Positions 28,543-37,097 of a stretch of DNA of 64,000 bases are shown here, piece after piece (position 1 is the stretch's first letter; each line of letters starts with the position of its first letter). The translations under genes and the position numbers were made by a program. The notes below the pieces were generated by a model that saw only the letters and a list, made by a program, of their open reading frames with translations, searched no databases and was not told the DNA's origin. The DNA comes from Bordetella genomosp. 11 (GTDB taxonomy: Bacteria; Pseudomonadota; Gammaproteobacteria; Burkholderiales; Burkholderiaceae_B), in the NCBI RefSeq assembly GCF_002261215.1, contig NZ_NEVS01000004.1, forward strand, positions 3,348,001 through 3,412,000, written 5' to 3'.

Positions 28543-28971
28543 ATGATCTCGTCCACCTCCCTGCTCTCCGCTCCCTCTATGGTGGATGGCGCGCATCCAG
28601 CGAGGGACACCGATGTACCCGCGCGCCGCCATGGCCTGGACCACCTCAAGGGCTGGGTCGCCACGTCCACGCGGCCCACCATCGCGCCGCCGCCTGCGTC
28701 GGCGGAATCCGCGCTGGCCAAATTCCTGGGCCAGTCCAGCGTGGAAGTGGCGATGCTCTATGCCTTGCAGCCGCCGATCGCAGTCTCCAATCTTCAGGAT
28801 CCGCTGACGTTCGACCTGGCACTGCAGAGGACGCGCCGCGTCCTGCGGGAAACCGCCGCCCAGGGAGGGGAATCGTCGGCCATCCTGCAAGCCGCGCTGC
28901 AGGTACTGGACCGCAACGTGGTCCTGCGCACCCAATCGCGCGTTATCCGCAACGCGCTGTACCAGGGATGA
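28543..28971 (+). CDS. sctX: Type III secretion protein SctX (YscX family)
   Basis: A 142-residue protein, first of the plus-strand block. The first ~50 residues are disordered and Pro/Ala-rich; the rest is helical and ends LQVLDRNVVLRTQSRVIRNAL, the conserved C-terminal helix of the YscX family. YscX, with YscY, binds SctV and is found only in the Ysc class of systems. Its stop overlaps the start of sctY (ATGA). Confidence 0.78.
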   Translation: MISSTSLLSAPSMVDGAHPARDTDVPARRHGLDHLKGWVATSTRPTIAPPPASAESALAKFLGQSSVEVAMLYALQPPIAVSNLQDPLTFDLALQRTRRVLRETAAQGGESSAILQAALQVLDRNVVLRTQSRVIRNALYQG

Positions 28972-29321
28972 GCCGGATCACCTCGGGCGCGCTGCCAGCG
29001 GAGTCCGTCGAGCTGTTGCAGGTGCTGGGATTTCTTCAACTACAGAACGGCAACCCGCGCGATGCCATGGCACTGCTGCAAGCCTGCCATCACTCAGGCG
29101 GCTGCCAAGGACAGACACTTGTCCTGCTGGCCCTCGCGCAGTTGCGCGCGGACCAGCCCGCCATGGCCCTCGCCACATTGGACCAGGCGGGCCCGGGCGC
29201 GCTCGCCCATCCTTCTTGCCGCGTCGTGCGCGCGCAAGCGCTCGCGGCCATCGGGCGCCGCGATGAAGCGCGGCAGGCCATGAAGGCCTACGCCGCCAAC
29301 CGATCCCGCACTGCCTCGTAA
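28968..29321 (+). CDS. sctY: SctX chaperone SctY (YscY family)
   Basis: A 117-residue TPR-like protein (LLQVLGFLQLQNGNPRDAMALLQA; LVLLALAQLRADQPAMALATLDQAG). Size, fold and position after sctX match YscY. Start overlaps the sctX stop by four bases. Confidence 0.82.
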   Translation: MSRITSGALPAESVELLQVLGFLQLQNGNPRDAMALLQACHHSGGCQGQTLVLLALAQLRADQPAMALATLDQAGPGALAHPSCRVVRAQALAAIGRRDEARQAMKAYAANRSRTAS

Positions 29322-29356
29322 CCCGCGGTGCTTGCCAGCACCAACCAGTCTTCCTC

Positions 29357-31450
29357 ATGCACGCAATCCGACGCATCATTGCCATAGCGACCAGCCGCAA
29401 CGACATCCTGCTGGCGGCCACTGTCATGGCCATCGTGTTCATGATGATCCTGCCCATGCCGACGGCGGTCATGGATGCCCTGATCGCCGCCAACATCACG
29501 CTGTCCTGCGTGCTGCTGATGGTGGCGATCTATCTGCCCTCGGCGCTGGCGTTCTCGTCGTTTCCCGCCGTCCTGCTGGTCTCGACGCTGTTCCGCCTGG
29601 GCATATCCATCTCTACGACGCGGCTGATCCTGCTGGACGGTGATGCCGGCCACATCATCGACACCTTCGGAAACTTCGTGGTGGGCGGGAATCTGGTTGT
29701 CGGCCTGGTCGTGTTCCTGATTCTCACCATCGTCCAGTTCATCGTGATCACGAAGGGTTCCGAACGCGTGGCGGAGGTCGCCGCACGCTTTTCGCTGGAC
29801 GGCATGCCTGGCAAGCAAATGTCGATCGACGCCGACCTGCGCGCGGGCGCGATCCAGATGGACGAGGCGCGCCGTCGCCGCAGCGTGGTCGAAAAAGAGA
29901 GCCAGCTGTATGGCGCGATGGATGGAGCGATGAAGTTCGTCAAGGGAGACGCCATCGCCGGTCTGATCATCGTCGCCGTCAACCTGCTTGGGGGGCTGCT
30001 CATCGGGTCCGTCCAACGAGGCATGAGCGCCGCCGACGCCGCGCTTACCTACTCGATCCTTAGTGTCGGCGACGGGCTCATCTCGCAGATCCCGGCCCTG
30101 TTGACCGCAATCTGCGCGGGCATCATCGTTACCCGTGTGCCGACCGGCGACAAACCGTCGAACGTGGGCGCCGACATTGGCGCCCAGGTCATGGCGCACC
30201 CCCGGGCGCTGATCGTCGCCGCCGTGATCGCGTTGGGCATCGGCCTCATCCCCGGCATGCCTATCGTGGTCTTCCTGGTACTGGCGTCGGTCATCGGGCT
30301 GACGGGCTATGTCCTGCTGAATGCGCCCCGCTCGGCACGCGGCGGCGCGGCGGCCGGTTCTGGCGGCAAGACCACCGACGGCGCTTTCGGCGCCCAGGGC
30401 GATGAGCCGACAGAGACAGCCCAGGCGACCAAGTTCGCGCCAGCCGAACCCGTGACGCTGGAAATTTCCGACACATTGGCGTCCGAGCTGGACGAGACCG
30501 CTCTGACCGCCGAATTCCCAGCGGTCCGCTACGCCGTTTACCAGGAACTGGGCGTACCGCTACCGGAGATCCGCCTGCGCCGGGGAAAACAGCTTGGTGA
30601 TCGCTCGTACCAGGTGCTGCTGTTCGAAGTTCCGTTTGTGCGCGGGACGTTGAAGAGCGGAACGGTCCTCGTGCGCGAAGGCTCCCGCAACCTGGACGCG
30701 ATGGGTATCCCCTACGAGCGCGATACGGGCGGACTGGCCAATGAATCCGCCTTCTGGGTATCCCGCGACCACGTACCCGCGCTCGAAGGCGCCGGCGTGC
30801 CTTATCTGTTGCCGCACCAGGTGCCGAACTGGCATCTGTCCATCGTGCTGCGCAAGCAGGCATCGCAGTTCATCGGCATCCAGGAAACGCGTCAACTACT
30901 GACCGCCATGGAAGAAAACTTCGGCGAACTGGTGAAAGAAGCGCACCGCGTCATGCCGATACAGAAGATCGCCGAAATCCTTCAACGCCTGGTGTCCGAG
31001 GAGATCTCCATACGGGATATGCGCGCTGTCCTGGAAGCGCTGGTCGAATGGGCGCAGAAAGAGAAAGATATTGTCCTGCTGACCGAATACGTCAGAATGG
31101 CATTGAAGCGATACATCAGCCACAAATACTCGAACGGCCAAAGCTTCCTGCCATCGTATCTGCTGGCGCCGGATGTAGAGGACGTGGTACGCGACGCGAT
31201 CCGGCAGACCGCCGGGGGCAGCTATCTCGCCATGGATCCCGAAAAATCCCAGGCATTGTTGGAAAGCATCCGACGCACTGTCGGAACCCTGGAGACGACG
31301 GTAGCGAGGCCGGTGATCCTGACCTCGATGGACATTCGTCGCTACGTCCGCAAGCTCATCGAACAGGATCTGTACCAACTCCCGGTGCTGTCCTACCAGG
31401 AGCTGGTCCCGGAAATCAATGTACAGCCGCTCGCCCGGGTGGACCTATGA
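29357..31450 (+). CDS. sctV: Type III secretion export gate protein SctV
   Basis: A 697-residue FlhA/LcrD family protein. The first ~330 residues have eight membrane spans with the FHIPEP-region stretch VAEVAARFSLDGMPGKQMSIDADLRAG near 140-165; the rest is the cytosolic domain that forms the nonameric ring and binds chaperone-substrate pairs. A linker rich in Gly, Ala and Thr (about 330-365) joins them. 35 bases after sctY. Confidence 0.96.
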   Translation: MHAIRRIIAIATSRNDILLAATVMAIVFMMILPMPTAVMDALIAANITLSCVLLMVAIYLPSALAFSSFPAVLLVSTLFRLGISISTTRLILLDGDAGHIIDTFGNFVVGGNLVVGLVVFLILTIVQFIVITKGSERVAEVAARFSLDGMPGKQMSIDADLRAGAIQMDEARRRRSVVEKESQLYGAMDGAMKFVKGDAIAGLIIVAVNLLGGLLIGSVQRGMSAADAALTYSILSVGDGLISQIPALLTAICAGIIVTRVPTGDKPSNVGADIGAQVMAHPRALIVAAVIALGIGLIPGMPIVVFLVLASVIGLTGYVLLNAPRSARGGAAAGSGGKTTDGAFGAQGDEPTETAQATKFAPAEPVTLEISDTLASELDETALTAEFPAVRYAVYQELGVPLPEIRLRRGKQLGDRSYQVLLFEVPFVRGTLKSGTVLVREGSRNLDAMGIPYERDTGGLANESAFWVSRDHVPALEGAGVPYLLPHQVPNWHLSIVLRKQASQFIGIQETRQLLTAMEENFGELVKEAHRVMPIQKIAEILQRLVSEEISIRDMRAVLEALVEWAQKEKDIVLLTEYVRMALKRYISHKYSNGQSFLPSYLLAPDVEDVVRDAIRQTAGGSYLAMDPEKSQALLESIRRTVGTLETTVARPVILTSMDIRRYVRKLIEQDLYQLPVLSYQELVPEINVQPLARVDL

Positions 31451-31490
31451 GTCATGATGCATACCGGCTCTTTGACAGCGGAGCACAGTC

Positions 31491-32867
31491 ATGACGCAAG
31501 GCCTGGAACTTCGGGTTTTGTCCGGCATCCACGACGGTGCGCGGTGCGCGGTGCAGGATGGCGCCCTGATCGGTTCGCAGGGTGATTGCCATGTGGTGCT
31601 ATGCGACGAGGGAATCGCCGCGGAGGCTGGGCGTCTGCGCATCGGCCTGGCGAGCTGGAGCATACACGGACACGACGGTCCGGCCGGCAATACACGGGAA
31701 GTCCGGTTCGGCACGCCGCTCTCGCTCGGACCGGTGCTATTGACGGTCGCGCTGGCGGCTGATCCATGGCCTGACGCCGGCCAGGTCGCCGCGGCGCGCG
31801 CGGCCGCAAGCGACTCGCCGGACGAACACGCGGGCACCGCCACGGCCCAGGACGTAGCCGTTGCGGTGCCCGCGACCGCCGCAACGGCGTCGGATGGATG
31901 GCTTGCGGATGATCAGGACGTTGCCGGCCGGCACGCGATATCCGGCCAACATGCCGCGCGCGCGCGAACGTCGCGACGACGCAAGGGACTGGGATTGCGC
32001 TGGGCGGTTGGCGGGCTGCTGATCGTACTGGTTTTCGGCAGCGTGGCCTCCTTCCCCCCGGCCAAGACGCCGTCGACGCTGAACATACGATCCGGGCAGA
32101 CCCGCGATCCGGACATGCTGTTGCGGGCGCAGGGCCTGCTGGCGGAACGCGGATACGCGCCCCGCGTCCGCGCCATAGCGGGCGAAGATCAAGAGATCGT
32201 CGTGACGGGATGGGTGCGCGACGAGCTGGAACACGACCGTCTGGCGACCGCGCTAAGCACCATATGGCCGCTTCCCGCCATGCGGGTAGGCAAAGAGACT
32301 GAGGTCGAGACCAGCATGGGCGACCGGATGCGCGACCTGGATGTCCTGGTCGCGCTCGTCCGTACCGACCCGGACGGACTGGCGATACACGGCACTGCCG
32401 GATCCGACGCCGCCCGGCAGCAGGCATACCAGCGATGGCACGAAAACACCGCAACAGCCCCGTGGCCACCGATGAAGCTGACTCTCGCTACCGAAGTCGC
32501 GGACGCCCTGAATCTAGCCGCCGCGGCAGCCGGCCTGCCACCGCCCCCTTCCGTCTGGAAGGACAAAACCATACGGGTAGACCCACGAGGATTGGTCCCA
32601 TCACAGCGCGAGAAACTGAAGGACATCGTCGATACGCTGAATCACCGCTATGCCAACGCATTGCGGATCGACGGCGACGATACCACCCTGGTGGAATCCA
32701 TACCGTTCCGCGTGCAGACGGTAGTCGGTGGACAGCAGCCCTGGGTGGTCCTCGATGACGGAACCCGCATCGCGGTCGGCGGAACGCACGGCGCTTACCG
32801 GCTGACCTCCGTCGAGGACGGCAGCGTGGTATTCGACGGCCCCACCACCACGGTCATCCGCAGATAA
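31491..32867 (+). CDS. sctD: Type III secretion inner-ring protein SctD
   Basis: A 458-residue protein with a cytosolic FHA-like domain (about 1-85), an Ala-rich linker, one membrane span near 168-185 (WAVGGLLIVLVFGSVASF) and a periplasmic part with BON-like ring-building repeats (LLRAQGLLAERGYAPRVRAI; EIVVTGWVRDELEHDRL). ATG at 31491 is 40 bases after sctV. Confidence 0.9.
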   Translation: MTQGLELRVLSGIHDGARCAVQDGALIGSQGDCHVVLCDEGIAAEAGRLRIGLASWSIHGHDGPAGNTREVRFGTPLSLGPVLLTVALAADPWPDAGQVAAARAAASDSPDEHAGTATAQDVAVAVPATAATASDGWLADDQDVAGRHAISGQHAARARTSRRRKGLGLRWAVGGLLIVLVFGSVASFPPAKTPSTLNIRSGQTRDPDMLLRAQGLLAERGYAPRVRAIAGEDQEIVVTGWVRDELEHDRLATALSTIWPLPAMRVGKETEVETSMGDRMRDLDVLVALVRTDPDGLAIHGTAGSDAARQQAYQRWHENTATAPWPPMKLTLATEVADALNLAAAAAGLPPPPSVWKDKTIRVDPRGLVPSQREKLKDIVDTLNHRYANALRIDGDDTTLVESIPFRVQTVVGGQQPWVVLDDGTRIAVGGTHGAYRLTSVEDGSVVFDGPTTTVIRR

Positions 32868-32902
32868 CAACGGGGCCCATGCCCCACGCACGAGAAAACA
32901 CC

Positions 32903-33136
32903 ATGGTCCAAGCACCCAGCCAGGCGGACGTCGCCGAAGTCCTCGAAATGTTCGGCTATCCCATGGGTGACGATGCACGCGAATCCATGCTGTGCGAAAT
33001 GCGCGACATCGAAAGCGCGGCGCGGCGCCTCATGCGTACGCCGCTACGCCCACAGGAGCACGCGCGCGCCGCCGCACTGGCGGAGGCATCGAATGCCGCG
33101 CAGGCCGTACTGGCAGCACTGTCGCAGCATCGGTAA
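32903..33136 (+). CDS. Small YscE-like protein, probable needle co-chaperone
   Basis: 77 residues from ATG 32903 (an ATG at 32879 is the alternative). Two charged amphipathic helices and no membrane span, the form of YscE, which with YscG holds the needle subunit. It lies between sctD and the needle candidate, as yscE lies between yscD and yscF. Sequence alone would not identify it. Confidence 0.6.
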   Translation: MVQAPSQADVAEVLEMFGYPMGDDARESMLCEMRDIESAARRLMRTPLRPQEHARAAALAEASNAAQAVLAALSQHR

Positions 33137-33197
33137 GCACCGCGATGCCCGGCATTTTGGCCAGGCACGTTCGATCCAACTTCCCACACGGAGCTCC

Positions 33198-33431
33198 ATG
33201 ATGATCAGTAATACCTCTACCGCGACCAGCGCCAACCCGATGGATCGGGAAACCAGCAACCTGGATGCCTCGTTTCGCGACAACATGAACTCACCGGCGC
33301 TGGACATCGCGATGGCGCAAGAATTCGCGATGCTAAGCAGCAACGTAAGCTACAAGGCAGCCTGCGTGGCCGGGATGATCAAGCTCACTGTCAGCTGCTG
33401 CAAGGACATCATCCGCATCGTGGGCACTTGA
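33198..33431 (+). CDS. Candidate needle subunit SctF
   Basis: 77 residues; ATG pairs at 33198 and 33201 follow GGAG. A disordered Ser/Asn/Thr-rich start leads into a helical hairpin ending AGMIKLTVSCCKDIIRIVG, whose K-x-x-x-x-x-KDII pattern is like the C-terminal helix of EscF/SsaG-type needles. Position after the YscE-like gene also fits. It has three Cys in the polymerising helix, odd for this family, so another role (for instance an extra rod or tip part) remains open. Confidence 0.5.
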   Translation: MMISNTSTATSANPMDRETSNLDASFRDNMNSPALDIAMAQEFAMLSSNVSYKAACVAGMIKLTVSCCKDIIRIVGT

Positions 33432-33445
33432 AGCGAGTCATATGG

Positions 33446-33468
33446 CGTGGCGCCTTCATGGCGTCACG
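33446..33468 (+). terminator. Stem-loop after the sctX-to-sctF block
   Basis: CGTGGCGCC pairs with GGCGTCACG over nine positions with one G-T pair and a 5-base loop, 14 bases after the stop of the needle candidate. It has no T-run, so it may be a rho-dependent end or an mRNA-stability structure. The next 200 bases are AT-rich and free of genes. Confidence 0.4.
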
Positions 33469-33672
33469 ATAAAGCGCTCGTGATTTGCATCGACCGAAAT
33501 ACAAACTCCATATGCATGATCACGATGCAACGCATTTCGTTCGAAATGATGAGAAGCCTTGCAACAAAAGGTGGAAATGATCGTTCCCGTATGTTAATAA
33601 TTGCTATACCCCCGCAGCTCAACGTAGCAAGGTCTAGCGATTACGCGGAGGGCGTCCGGAGGGAACCGCGTC

Positions 33673-34566
33673 ATGACCAGCTCTCATGCATTCAAACAAG
33701 GCGCTCGTCTACTACTTGTCGACGATAGCCCCGCGGATCTCAGGCTGCTGGTGCAGCTTCTGAACCATGAGAACTTCAAGCTTCTGGTCGCGCTAGACGG
33801 GCGACAGGCATACGAGCGAGCCACGACACAGCCTGCCCCGGACGTAATCCTGATGGACGTGTCCATGCCGCGAGTGGATGGATACGCCACCTGCCGGCTC
33901 CTGAAAGGAGATCCGCGCACCGCGCATATCCCGGTGATTTTCGTCACCGCATCCTCGGGATTGGACGAGAGACTCAAAGGTTTCGACGCCGGTGCGGCGG
34001 ACTATGTGCTCAAGCCATACAACCCGGAAGAAGTGCTGGCGCGGGTGCGTGTGCAATTGCAGATCGCTCAACGTGCCGCGACACCCCATGCCGAGGTAGC
34101 CGCGGCGCGCGATCTGTCGACACAACCCATCTACGGAGCCGGTGTCGCTCAGCCGCGATTCGCGGCCATATCCAACGAGCAGGCCATCGTCAACACCACT
34201 ACACAGTATCTGGTGGACCACCTTTCGGATGCGCCCTCGCAGAAGGACCTGGCACGCCTGATCGGCGTGAACGAAAAGAGGTTGACGCATGCGTTCCGCA
34301 GTCTGCTGGGCAAGACGATCCACGACTATCTGCGCGACCAACGCATGGAAAAAGCTCGGGCCCTGTTGCAGGACGGCTCCTTGACCGTTGCGGAGATCGC
34401 CGACCAGCTCGGCTTTTCAAGCCCTGCCAATTTCGCATCGGCGTTTCGACGCCAATTGGGCTGCAGTCCGGTTGCATTCCGCCGACACCTGTCGGGTCCC
34501 GCCACACTGATAACACGCGGCAATGAAATGCCAAAAGCGACGAACGGTATTTTTCAAAAAATATGA
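33673..34566 (+). CDS. Response regulator with AraC-type DNA-binding domain
   Basis: 297 residues. The receiver (about 10-130) has DD in LLVDDSP, acceptor Asp in VILMDVSMPRVDG, switch Thr in IFVTASSG and Lys in LKPY. The C-terminal part (about 185-275) is an AraC double helix-turn-helix (KDLARLIGVNEKRLTHAFRSLLGKTI; EIADQLGFSSPANFASAFRRQLG). No sensor kinase is adjacent. It lies 240 AT-rich bases after the secretion genes and before a second protein of the same build, so control of the type III genes is likely. Confidence 0.9.
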   Translation: MTSSHAFKQGARLLLVDDSPADLRLLVQLLNHENFKLLVALDGRQAYERATTQPAPDVILMDVSMPRVDGYATCRLLKGDPRTAHIPVIFVTASSGLDERLKGFDAGAADYVLKPYNPEEVLARVRVQLQIAQRAATPHAEVAAARDLSTQPIYGAGVAQPRFAAISNEQAIVNTTTQYLVDHLSDAPSQKDLARLIGVNEKRLTHAFRSLLGKTIHDYLRDQRMEKARALLQDGSLTVAEIADQLGFSSPANFASAFRRQLGCSPVAFRRHLSGPATLITRGNEMPKATNGIFQKI

Positions 34567-34683
34567 GCGTGATTTTAAAGGCACGTCCCGCAAGCTTTCC
34601 CTAGGATGGAGATTGCGCTTCCTACCGCAGCCGCTGACGAAGCGGGAAATATGCGAAGCCGTATCGACATACAAGGAGAGGAC

Positions 34684-35619
34684 GTGAGGTATCCCACCAT
34701 ATCCGAGCCCCGCATCGCGCCTGGCCTGGATTCCGCTTCCCTGGCTGGTTCTTCGGGCGCCATTCAGAGCAGCGCCCTTCCCGCTACCCACCGCCGACCG
34801 TGCCATATATTGATTGTGTCGGATGACGCGATCAATCTGCGTGCCACTACGGACTTCCTCCGGAACCAGCTGTTTCGCGTAACGCTTGCGTCCGGATGGC
34901 AGGGCTATTATCACGCCCAGGCGTGGCGGCCCGACATCATCCTGGTGGATGGGGCCATGCACGACATGGACCCTTTCATGATGGGCCGATTGTTGATGCA
35001 GACGCCGGATACGCAGTCCATCCCTCTTATCTTCCTGCTCGACCAGGAACGCCAGACAGCCAGCCGCGAGGCTTTTTCGCTGGGCGCGATCGACTGTCTC
35101 ACCAAGCCGGTATATCCGGAAGAACTCCTCGCCCGCATATCGGTGCACCTGCGCAGGACGCCGAGCCGCGACACGACGTCGACACAGCGGTCGCATACAC
35201 CGGCGGCGGAGGAACTGCTGTTGCGCAATGCCCTGAATGCAATCGCCGCCGACGTCGGAAGCATTCACACGGTACGCCAACTCGCCCGTCAAGTCGGCAC
35301 CAACGAACGCAAGCTGTCGGCGCTGTTCAAATCCAGGATGGGGAAATCTGCGCACAAGGTGATCTTCGGCCAGAAGATGGAAACAGCGCGCCGCCTGCTT
35401 TCCCAGACAGGCATGCCTGTTCGTGAAGTCGCAAATCATGTGGGCTTTCGAAGCGTATGCAATTTTTCGGTGGCGTTTCACCGGGACCAGGGCATCACGC
35501 CTTCGGGATACCGCCGCCAGGCACGCGCGGCGGGCAATATCGGGGCGACCGCCGACAAGGATCTTGCAGGCATGCAGGATGACGACGACTTCGAGCAGGA
35601 GGACCAGACGGACGCTTGA
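34684..35619 (+). CDS. Second REC-AraC regulator, divergent receiver
   Basis: 311 residues if started at GTG 34684, which follows AAGGAG; in-frame ATGs at 34606 and 34651 are alternatives. The receiver keeps an acidic site (VSDD), an Asp in ILVDGAMHDMD and Lys in LTKPVYPEELLARI, but the switch residue region (IFLLDQE) lacks the usual Ser or Thr, so it may act without phosphorylation. The AraC part is at about 210-300 (VRQLARQVGTNERKLSALFKSRMGK; EVANHVGFRSVCNFSVAFHR). The C-terminal tail is acidic. It probably arose by duplication of the neighbouring gene. Confidence 0.85.
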   Translation: MRYPTISEPRIAPGLDSASLAGSSGAIQSSALPATHRRPCHILIVSDDAINLRATTDFLRNQLFRVTLASGWQGYYHAQAWRPDIILVDGAMHDMDPFMMGRLLMQTPDTQSIPLIFLLDQERQTASREAFSLGAIDCLTKPVYPEELLARISVHLRRTPSRDTTSTQRSHTPAAEELLLRNALNAIAADVGSIHTVRQLARQVGTNERKLSALFKSRMGKSAHKVIFGQKMETARRLLSQTGMPVREVANHVGFRSVCNFSVAFHRDQGITPSGYRRQARAAGNIGATADKDLAGMQDDDDFEQEDQTDA

Positions 35620-35872
35620 TGCCGCTGCCGAAGACGTGCGGTGGACCTGGGCCGGCGCGCCGGGGAACATCGCGGCGCGCCGCGCCTGGCTGACCGTAGA
35701 GACAAGAATCTTTTTAACGAAGCTTCCACCGGTCAGGAGCGAAACTTATGGATACCACACGGGAGCTACCCGCTATCCGTAGTCGAACGCGCGCGCCGCA
35801 AAGGTGTGTCCCATATCCGCTATTCCGTGTCGCACCGACAGGGGCCGAGCTTTACCAAAGCGCTTACCGTCA

Positions 35873-36511
35873 ATGATTCGAGTCATACTTGCCGATGATC
35901 ACCCCGTAGTACTGCTCGGCATGAAGAATGCCCTGGAAGCATCAAGCGACATACACGTCGTCGCAACGGCGGATTCTCCAGACAGCCTGTTTTCCTGCCT
36001 GTCCAAACATCCCTGCGATGTATTGGTGACTGATTTTTCGATGCCCGGCTCGCAGCAACCCGATGGGTTGGCAATGCTGCTTCAACTCAAGGCGAAGTTC
36101 CCCGAGGTACGAATCGTAGTCCTGACCAAGATGGCGTCGCCGGCATTGACGTCGCCTATCCTGCAAGCCGGCGCATTGGCGCTGGTGGAGAAAAGCGCCG
36201 CCGTGCGTGAAATCGCAACGGCGGTGCAACGTGCGGCGAGCAGACGCACCTATGTGACGGAGAATGTGCAACGCGAGTTCGCGGCCTTGGGCGTACCGCG
36301 GACTCAAGTCGCGGAGCCCGCGCAGCTATCCCCGCGAGAGATGGAAGTCGTTCGGTTGTTCGCGCAGGGATATAGCAACAACCAGATTGCGGAAATCCTG
36401 GGTGTCAGCGCGAAGACCACGAGTCGGCAGAAAATGGACGCCATGCGCAAGCTTGCAGCACGCAACGACGCGGAACTGTACGCCCATGCGCGCGATATGG
36501 GGCTGGTATAG
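35873..36511 (+). CDS. NarL/FixJ-type response regulator
   Basis: 212 residues from ATG 35873 (family start MIRVILADDHPVVLLGM). The receiver has acceptor Asp in VLVTDFSMPGSQQPDG, switch Thr in VVLTKM and Lys in VEKSA. The LuxR-type helix-turn-helix is at about 150-205 (LSPREMEVVRLFAQGYSNNQIAEILGVSAKTTSRQK). The phosphorylation-loop insert QQPDG is like that of RcsB/BvgA relatives. Third regulator in a row beside the secretion genes; no kinase gene in the window pairs with it. Confidence 0.9.
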   Translation: MIRVILADDHPVVLLGMKNALEASSDIHVVATADSPDSLFSCLSKHPCDVLVTDFSMPGSQQPDGLAMLLQLKAKFPEVRIVVLTKMASPALTSPILQAGALALVEKSAAVREIATAVQRAASRRTYVTENVQREFAALGVPRTQVAEPAQLSPREMEVVRLFAQGYSNNQIAEILGVSAKTTSRQKMDAMRKLAARNDAELYAHARDMGLV

Positions 36512-36523
36512 CCCCGGGGGATA

Positions 36524-36991
36524 TCACGCGCGCAGCCCGCTTCCTGGGGGCGCCGCCCTGGCATTCATGCCGGCGGGTGGCGCCGGCAGGGTATGACATA
36601 GCGTGGAAAGCTTTTCACGCCAGCTCATCGATACGTCCACCATGCTTTCCACGATGCGGCGCAGTTGCGTGACTGTGGAATCGGCCAGTTCCAGCCGGCG
36701 GGTTAGCAGAATTTCGCCGGTGCGATCGTCCAGCGACAAGGCAGCGCCTTCCGTTTCGTGGCCGAAGGCATTGGCGGAGAGCATATCGCGGTACAGGGCC
36801 AACTGTTGTTCAGTTTCCGCGGGCTCCTGGCCCAGAACCGTGTAGACGTGCAGCATGTCCTGGGGATCATCGTGTTCGAGCGTGACGGTAACGTCATTGT
36901 CGAATATCAGATCGATGGTTCCGGATTCACCCAAAGTGAGCGGGACGCCGCTTTCCTCCCCGAACAGCGCGATCAGCTTATGCGCGTCCAT
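36524..36991 (-). CDS. Type III effector chaperone, CesT/SycE family
   Basis: A 155-residue acidic protein of the Tir-chaperone fold (FGEESGVPLTLGESGTIDLIFDNDVTVTLEHD; LALYRDMLSANAFGHETEGAALSLDDRTGEILLTRRL). Such class I chaperones bind the N-terminus of one or a few effectors. Effector genes normally lie next door, but none is here. A HrpL-type box lies 60 bases before its ATG, so it is probably switched on with the secretion genes. Confidence 0.88.
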   Translation of the reverse strand: MDAHKLIALFGEESGVPLTLGESGTIDLIFDNDVTVTLEHDDPQDMLHVYTVLGQEPAETEQQLALYRDMLSANAFGHETEGAALSLDDRTGEILLTRRLELADSTVTQLRRIVESMVDVSMSWREKLSTLCHTLPAPPAGMNARAAPPGSGLRA

Positions 36992-37050
36992 GTGAGTCTC
37001 CGTCGGGCGATACCATATTCATGAAAAACCTCGGCATATCATGGGACCGG

Positions 37051-37078
37051 TCAGTGTCAATGCCCGAGGTATGGTTCC
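37051..37078 (-). promoter_or_regulatory. HrpL-type ECF promoter box of the CesT-type chaperone gene
   Basis: On the minus strand GGAACC (37078-37073), 15 bases, then ACACTGA (37057-37051), matching GGAACC-N15/16-nCACNNA. It sits 60 bases before the chaperone ATG and in the short gap behind the BTAD regulator gene. Confidence 0.6.
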
Positions 37079-37097
37079 GGAACGCCCCGACGGGAGA

